From assembly GCA_025403435.1 (NCBI GenBank), contig CM046345.1, positions 6,272,774 through 6,336,773 on the forward strand: 64,000 nt of DNA, written 5' to 3'. Positions within the stretch are counted from its first letter, which is position 1. The number at the start of each line of letters is the position of its first letter. The stretch is from Artocarpus heterophyllus. Lineage: Eukaryota > Streptophyta > Magnoliopsida > Rosales > Moraceae. Made by a program: the position numbers and the translations under genes. Below the pieces are notes generated by a model. The model did no database searches and was not told the DNA's origin. It saw only the letters and a program-made list of their open reading frames with translations. Below are positions 58,367 through 64,000 of this stretch, piece after piece.

Positions 58367-58573
58367 TACAACTGTCGAATAGGCACCAAATATCTCAGAT
58401 ATTGACTAGATCCACAGTGTATAATTGTAGCATAAGGACAACCGACGTCGTCGAGACCTATAGGGGGAATACAACTATCGAATAGACACCAAATATCTCA
58501 AATATTGACTAGATCCATTAGTGTATAATTGTAGCATAAGGACAACCGACGTCGTCGAGACCTATAGAGGGAA
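58367..58573. repeat. 103 bp tandem duplication
   Basis: Copies 58367-58469 and 58470-58573 begin TACAACT(G/A)TCGAATAG and end in CCGACGTCGTCGAGACCTAT. A few substitutions separate them (for example AGGCACC versus AGACACC). The shared ACGTCGTCGA core is GC-rich against AT-rich surroundings. Function unknown. Confidence 0.9.
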
Positions 58574-58639
58574 ACCTGCTTGAATCGCTTGACGTATCTT
58601 CGGTTTAACGTTAGGTTCCACAACATTTGATGGCCGAAA

Positions 58640-59221
58640 CTAACTGAAACCAAAAGTGTGCGCACTTATAATCCAACCTAGATACAAAACTAGCCAACAA
58701 ATCCTACACACCCTACTACTAGTCAATGGGTGTAAAAAAGGCAGAGATAGAGAGACCACCATCTTTATTTCATACAATACAATCAAATAAACACTACCAA
58801 AATATAAAGACAAAGCTCGGAGAAAACACCATGGCTCTGGCGATCCACCCGCCCCTCCGTCCCTGGCCTTGTCTCCAACTAGTTTGAGCCCCATCAACTC
58901 ATCCTTCCACTACCCAACCCTTCTGACCGAACCTCCCAGTTGGTGAGACAAGCCCGCCTTCTCCAGAGAACTCCACCGGCGTAGTCCCCCGACCACCATT
59001 GTCCTGCTTCTTCGGTTGGAGCCGAAGCCCAGGCACTCCCGGCCTGCCTCTTCTTCCCCCATGGATCGGTCTTCCTTCCACCTCCGGCCAAGTCCGAACC
59101 CCGTTTCCCAAATCGGCCTTGCCCTTAATCGGCGCTCCTTCTAGCTGGAAGGTCCATCGCTGCTCTTGCCGGCACAACAATCCGCTGGCCTCCTTTCCAA
59201 CTCGCCCTAGCAGATTGTTGA
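58640..59221 (-). other. GC-rich segment of unknown origin
   Basis: From about 58830 to 59221 GC content is far above its surroundings. On the - strand it holds overlapping frames of 135 codons (59306-58899) and 85 codons (58897-58640). The latter ends in a TGTATGAAATAAAGATGG stretch resembling a 3' UTR with a poly(A) signal. No protein family was recognised. It could be a retroelement 3' end or a retrocopied gene fragment. Confidence 0.35.
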
Positions 59222-59460
59222 GGTGTTGAGATCCCCGACTGGAGCCTGACGGGCACCTCGAACGTATTACCGGGGGGGCAGCCCGGCTCGACCCCGAGTG
59301 TCCCAACCTAGTTAGATCCCAGCTTAGTTCCCAGAGAGGTCGGGAGCCCCCACGCGTATTTGCCTCCCGCGAGGGGAGCGTGTCCCCCAGGAGTTGAACC
59401 TGTAACCTCTTGTATAAGAGGCCTTAAGGTAACCCTAGGTACTAATCCCTCCGGAGGATA
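59222..59460 (-). mobile_element. SINE-like tRNA-derived element
   Basis: On the - strand an A-box-like TAGTACCTAGG (59444-59434) is followed about 34 bases later by the B-box-like GGTTCAACTCC (59400-59390), close to the tRNA consensus GGTTCRANYCC. Between them lies an anticodon-arm-like palindrome CTCTTATACAAGAG. That spacing fits an RNA polymerase III promoter of a tRNA-related SINE. The body downstream is GC-rich. Neither a tail nor a target duplication was resolved, so the 3' boundary is uncertain. Confidence 0.4.
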
Positions 59461-59723
59461 GGGGACGTCGCCACACCCCTACAAGCTTTAACAGTAACCC
59501 ATAGAGAGAGGGATTCCTTTTTAAGTGGTTGCTTAACTGAACACTCGGGGGAGAAAAAAAAAAAAAAACTTTTCTTACATAATAACTTTGCTTTAAAAAT
59601 GGGAACACTGAAGCACATACCACAGAAAATTGTAGGAAACACAAGTTAACTTGGCAGACTGCTAACTCATTTAGATTTTACAGCCTATGTATGAAAATCA
59701 TGTCTAAACTTGTATTAGAACGA

Positions 59724-59880
59724 GTATTTGGTGAGATCAATTTTAATCAAAATTTTTAGTTGTTATAGTGTAAAATTTTTATGTGTTAAAGTGATGAGAA
59801 AAAATGAGCTATAGTATAAAGCTCTTCATGCTACAGTTTTCAGTTCAAAAGTTTCAATTCTAACCACGCTTCTCAAATAT
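59724..59880. mobile_element. decayed MITE-like element
   Basis: The left end GTATTTGGTGAGATCAATTT and the inverted right end ATATTTGAGAAGCGTGGTTA form weak inverted repeats. The interior has AGCTATAGTATAAAGCTCTT and a TGCTACAGTTTTCAG stretch like that of the MITE at 869-1046 and the relic at 24880-25062. Confidence 0.45.
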
Positions 59881-62059
59881 CTTTGAATTTGATTATCCAA
59901 GTACTCCGCACTAACCTTCAAATTTGATGCCTTAACCACTTTAGTTAGACAAAGAATGTCCACTTAAAGTGGTAAATCCTACCGTTAACTAGCTCTTTTG
60001 GAGGAATTATATCTTGTTTCTGTGGCTGATGTAATTGATATAATCTATATGGAGACTCTTTTCCTTCATATAAGTTTAAGCAGCCAGATTGTAATACTAA
60101 TCACAATTGCTTGTAGTTATATGCCAATTATAATTCTAAGAACAATGATAATGATGTTGACAAAGAGCCTAACCAAATTGAGAGCAAAGATTTAAAACTT
60201 TTACGTGTCACAGATTCATAAGTCGTGGCATTGTTTTCCTCCTCACAAAAAAAAAATAAAAATGCTAGACATATTCCTGTTCTAGAAGGATCGGCAAATT
60301 GCAGAAACTGGACTCATCTGAATTTTTGCGTGACTCTGTCCATTAAAAATTGTCTGTTGCCGACAAAGTGGGCTGTCGTTTGTGCTTTGTTTTTGTACCA
60401 ACTTCAAGTCTTGAACATGACCAAATGGTGTCATGATGTGTTCCATTAGTTATACTTGTCCTTAAGAAAACTAGATACGTAGTTGCTAAAAACTATGTGG
60501 CGGTGGATCTCGTGCATTAGGTTTGTGAATCTCTATAAAAGAGAAGTTGATTGGGAAATGGAAATCGCTTAGATACCACATTTTTTGTGGTGATTCTCAT
60601 ATGCAATCGTGTTTAGAAAGTTGCCCACAAAATACTATTGAGTCTAGTAGATATTTGAAGTTGTGTAACAAATTTTTGTTAAGGTATAGTGACTCGAATT
60701 CAATTTGACTTGACCCAAAAAGTTTATGGTGCAACAATTGTAGTTATGAGATTTTTTATGAAATCTGTAGTGGTAGCGAAAGGATTGGGCCGATAGACCG
60801 TTTAGTTTATGTTTTAGGCCTATGAGATTATATCATGTATTAAGGTTTTGTTTATGTCTGTATACATGATGTTAGGGTTTGGTATTATCGACTTTTAGCT
60901 GCTTTAATCATCACCATCTTGTAATCTTTTTTGAGTTTAATGATTTTTTTTCGTCTGTCGTGATTTTTTTTCCTTTTTGAACTTCCATGTATATATACGA
61001 ATGTCCTTGTTTTTTTGTTTCAATTGCACTATTCATAACAATATCTTTGGTCCTTTTTAGTTGAGTCTTGTTTGTGGTCGAAGTAAGGTCCCATACTCAG
61101 TTGAGTGCTTCTTATTCAAGTCAGTGAATTAGGGAGAATTAGACAGACAGGTCAAGATTGGCAGCAAGAGAATTGATTGGATGGGAGTCTGTGCTGACTA
61201 TGGTCCAGTGCATTATTTCCATCTCATGATTTAAAAATAGAAGCAAAATTTATTGACCCCATTAGCAGTGTGGTTATGATGCAGAAAGCCGAAAGTGCCC
61301 TAGTGGGACGAGGAATTTCCTCATGGGCCATGGGCTACCCTTTTTGCAAATACCCTTTCTACTTTTTAGTCTGAGGGGCTGAGAAACACAATGAGATGGG
61401 CCTCAAGCATTAAAAAACAAGGACGAAGATTCAAAGAGATCCCTTTAGGCTTTCATGACCACAGGTAGGGGTAGAAGAAGAAGCAGTGTGAGTTAACAGC
61501 AAAGAATTGCAGTGCATACATGAAGGACCAGTACTTATAAGGTGTGGTGAAATAGGTCAGGCTGGTTGGGCCAGCCCAGTCCACTTTGCACTTGCTCATG
61601 AGGCTGGTTTGAACTGACTATAACTCTTCTCTTTATGCTCCTTCGCTTAAGGGGCGTACTTATAGATTGTTGTCCTAATTTTTATCAGGTTTCATTAACT
61701 TGTCATAGTTTCATATAGTTGTTACATGAGTCATGTAATCTGACAAATAAAACTTATGTTCTATCATATAGTTTTTCTTTCAATACCCTACCACAGGACT
61801 TTTTATTTAAACATTTTTGGATCAGTTTCACCTGTATCGTTTGTATCTTAGGATTATTTTTATTTTGTCACTTAGAACTTTAAAAATTCTCACTTGTCCC
61901 TTAAATTTTGAATTAGTTCAACTCACCCCTTTATTAGAATTTATCAAAAACAGGGATAGAAAAGGAGGAGAAGTGTGGCTGTGTAGTCTTTTTTGTTTGT
62001 TTATAACAGAAATTAAAATTTTGAAGGGAAAAGTGACAGTAATAGTTTTCTAGTCGTGC
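59881..62059. other. intergenic, no gene seen
   Basis: AT-rich. Frames of 65-78 codons (59998, 60225, 61817) have no recognisable motif. Nothing else supported. Confidence 0.5.
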
Positions 62060-63040
62060 AAATGAGAGGAATCACAGGGCGATTGAGGATGTTCTAGAAA
62101 AGTGCAAAAACTCTTGGGGAAGGAAAATCACCTTATAGAAAACAACCGTCGATTTTAGCCTAAATTTGGATGAGGGCCGACAAGATGCTATTCGGGGCTG
62201 GTGGGGTATCAATAATGACGCGGAACATGACTTTGACCTTGGGGTGCCAGCTTTTGTTGTGAGGAATAAGTGGCATTTTTCAATAGCGTTGGAGAAAGAG
62301 TTTAGAAGTTGCAATTGTAGAAAGGAAAAGTGTTTTAGGTAGGACATAAAGGAGATTCTCATCAAGATTGTTGCCCAAATTGCCTCTATTTATGCTTTGA
62401 GTGTGTTTAAATTGCCTTCTGCTCTCTGTCATGACCTCCAAACTTTAGTCGCGAAATTTTGGTGGGGCAGTGACGGGGTTGATTGAAAGATTCATTGGCT
62501 TAGGTGGGAGATTTTGTGTCGAACAAAGAGAGAGGGAAGCATGGGTTTTTGGGGTTTGTTGGCTTTTAACCGGGCTCTAGTTGCAAAACAGAGTCGGAGA
62601 ATCATTGCTAACCTGACCTCTTTAATGGCTCGAGTTCTTAAATCTAAATATTATACCAATTTTGGTTTTTTTGAAAGCCAATGTTGGTCCTTACCCTTCT
62701 TATGTATGGCGTAGTATAAATGGGAGCTCTTGAGTTGGGGATAAGATGGAAGATTGGTGATGAGTCCAATGTTAAGTTGCATGATGACCCATGGTTACCA
62801 AGACCATATTCTCTTAGAACTGTCACATATCCTACCAAGGAAAACCGGGAGCTACGCGTTGTTGCTCTTATTGATAATGGAAACTGGTCCCTAAATGCTT
62901 TGGATGCGTTGTTGTGGGATATTGATAAGGAGGTGATCATGAGCAGCCCACCTGGGTCGTGGGGTGGCTTGACGTCCCAATGTGGCATTTTAATAGAAAT
63001 GGCACATATAATGTCAAAATCAGGTTATAAAGTTGAGATG
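62060..63040 (+). pseudogene. L1-type LINE ORF2 fragment (RT C-terminal part), broken
   Basis: Readable across several frames: DVLEKCKNSWGRKITL, FSLNLDEGRQDAIRG, EHDFDLGVPAFVVRNKWHFS, KEILIKIVAQIASIYALSVF then KLPSALCHDLQTLVAKFWWG, GFWGLLAFNRALVAKQSRRI, ARVLKSKYYTNFGF, then the zf-RVT upstream region IRWKIGDESNVKLHDDPWLP. These are the landmarks of plant L1 ORF2 downstream of the catalytic YADD box, which is missing, so the copy is 5'-truncated as is usual for LINEs. Stops and frameshifts abound. Confidence 0.85.
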
Positions 63041-63629
63041 TATAGAAAATAAGCCAACCAATTGTCTAGGACAAGCTCAACGATTGTTGGTAGGATGTCA
63101 AGAAACATGGAGCCAAATTCAGCGTCTCTCAAAATATCACCCCACACAGAGGCTTTCAGGGATCGAAGGTGCTAGAAAAGGTGAAAAACACAAGGAAAAT
63201 ATGTTTTTTGGTCCCAGTGCGTGCCCCTACGGAGTAGTTTTTCGTGCGGCCGCAAAGTATTACAAAAGCAACGCGCGGAGAGAGCCAAATCGTTTGCGAG
63301 ATGAAATCTCGCATGGCCACGCATGTTGATGTGCTGAAGTCTACGTTTTGTGTTTTTTGGTGTTTTGTTTCCTATTTTTATAAACCTATAAATAGATAGG
63401 TCGGGTACTTTTTTTGTAAAGAGAAAAACTCAGAAATTGAATGAGAGAGGCTTCAGAAAACATCTAGAGAATGTGTGTTTCTTCATCATCATAGTAAATT
63501 ATTCTGCAACGGTTAAAAATGAACGTAGCACTCACATGAGGGTAAACCACCATAAATTTCGTGTGTTTTAATTTAATTTTGGTTAGCATATTTTTCGTTC
63601 TCGATAGAATTAAGACTTTTACTTCGCAA
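63041..63629 (+). mobile_element. LTR-like insertion inside the LINE
   Basis: The LINE reading is interrupted here and resumes at about 63630. The second half (from TGTTGATGTGCTG at 63324 to GCAACA at 63629) has the layout of a copia-type LTR: TATAAATAGATAG near 63385, an A/G-rich start region, and CTCACATGAGGGTAAACCAC then a TTTCGTGTG stretch near the end. No matching target duplication was found, so the left boundary (63041 or 63324) is unsettled. The unexplained first part has open frames but no recognised protein. Confidence 0.45.
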
Positions 63630-63940
63630 CATTGGAATCTCTTGTGGGCATGTCAGACCTCAAGCAAAGTGAGGACACATTTGGCGAGCTATCCATGAAG
63701 CTTTAGCTGTGAGAACTAATTTAGTTAGGCGAGGGATCAATATTTCTGCTATATGCCCATGTCGTGAGAAAGCTGCAGAGGATGTATTTCATGCATTGTG
63801 GTATCATGGAATGGCTAGAGAAGTGTGGCAAAGAAGCTCGCTCTAGGACCTGGTAAGCCATTTCAAGGGATTGCATTTTCTGCTTTGTGCTTTTTTTGCT
63901 ATTTCAAGTGAAATCTGGTGTATCCTCTTATACGAATACC
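63630..63940 (+). pseudogene. LINE ORF2 fragment, zf-RVT domain
   Basis: Continues the LINE after the insertion: WNLLWACQTSSKVRT, then HIWRAIHEALAVRTNLVRRG, then INISAICPCREKAAEDVFHA and LWYHGMAREVWQR, the zinc-binding reverse-transcriptase tail (zf-RVT) with its Cys pair and the HALW motif. A frame change lies near 63685. Similarity appears to fade by about 63940. Confidence 0.8.
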
Positions 63941-64000
63941 TATCGGTTATATATATTTCCAAAACATAAAATATAGCAAAATATAAAACAAATCTCACGG

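Noticed and set aside
58899..59306. 135-codon - strand frame as a gene
   Set aside because: No recognised domain, no splice structure; it runs into the SINE-like head. Kept only as part of an unidentified GC-rich segment.

Overview
The window is nuclear DNA of a flowering plant, most likely a woody dicot-type genome, although the species cannot be named from sequence alone. Evidence: AT-rich intergenic DNA, two intron-containing genes of plant families with GT-AG introns, Ty3/gypsy chromovirus-type LTR retrotransposons using the initiator-Met tRNA primer site, an L1-type LINE relic, and many small MITEs with TAA/TTA-type target duplications. No organellar, bacterial, rRNA, tRNA-gene or CRISPR content was recognised.

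Layout. (1) 1-13.7 kb: gene-free, AT-rich, sprinkled with Tourist-like and other MITEs, a GGCCC-rich repeat block, a ~0.77 kb foldback inverted repeat and two short tandem duplications. (2) 13.88-16.13 kb, + strand: a four-exon pectate lyase gene (PL1 family, 412 residues if read through) that carries a single extra base in exon 2, breaking the frame just before the catalytic core. (3) 16.1-25.1 kb: gene-free; a 454 bp solo LTR flanked by an unusual 11 bp duplication, and a ~0.87 kb non-autonomous DNA element with a GC-rich, possibly captured core. (4) 25.1-51.1 kb: a retrotransposon nest. An old ~4.2 kb solo LTR (25098-38190) is split by a complete but coding-free LTR element (26000-34926; two 3.9 kb LTRs around 1.1 kb; TSD TGATG). 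Next to it lies a 12.5 kb Tekay/Del-like chromovirus on the - strand (38554-51076; 3.2 kb LTRs; TSD TAACT) with recognisable but broken gag, protease, RT, RNase H, integrase and chromodomain. (5) 54.2-57.6 kb, + strand: a five-exon BTB/POZ-TAZ scaffold gene (BT1/BT2-like, 348 residues), which looks intact. (6) 57.6-64 kb: gene-free, with a 103 bp tandem duplication, a SINE-like tRNA-derived segment, and a 5'-truncated LINE split by a later LTR-like insertion.

The two genes are unrelated: one encodes a secreted cell-wall enzyme and the other a nuclear/cytosolic CUL3-type adaptor. The most unexpected observation is that all three giant LTR types share the same intron-like architecture: a strong 5' splice donor, then ~2-2.5 kb of AT-rich sequence, then a conserved branch-point plus acceptor block. 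This suggests that the LTR leader is spliced. All coordinates and comparisons were made by eye; no alignment or database search was run.
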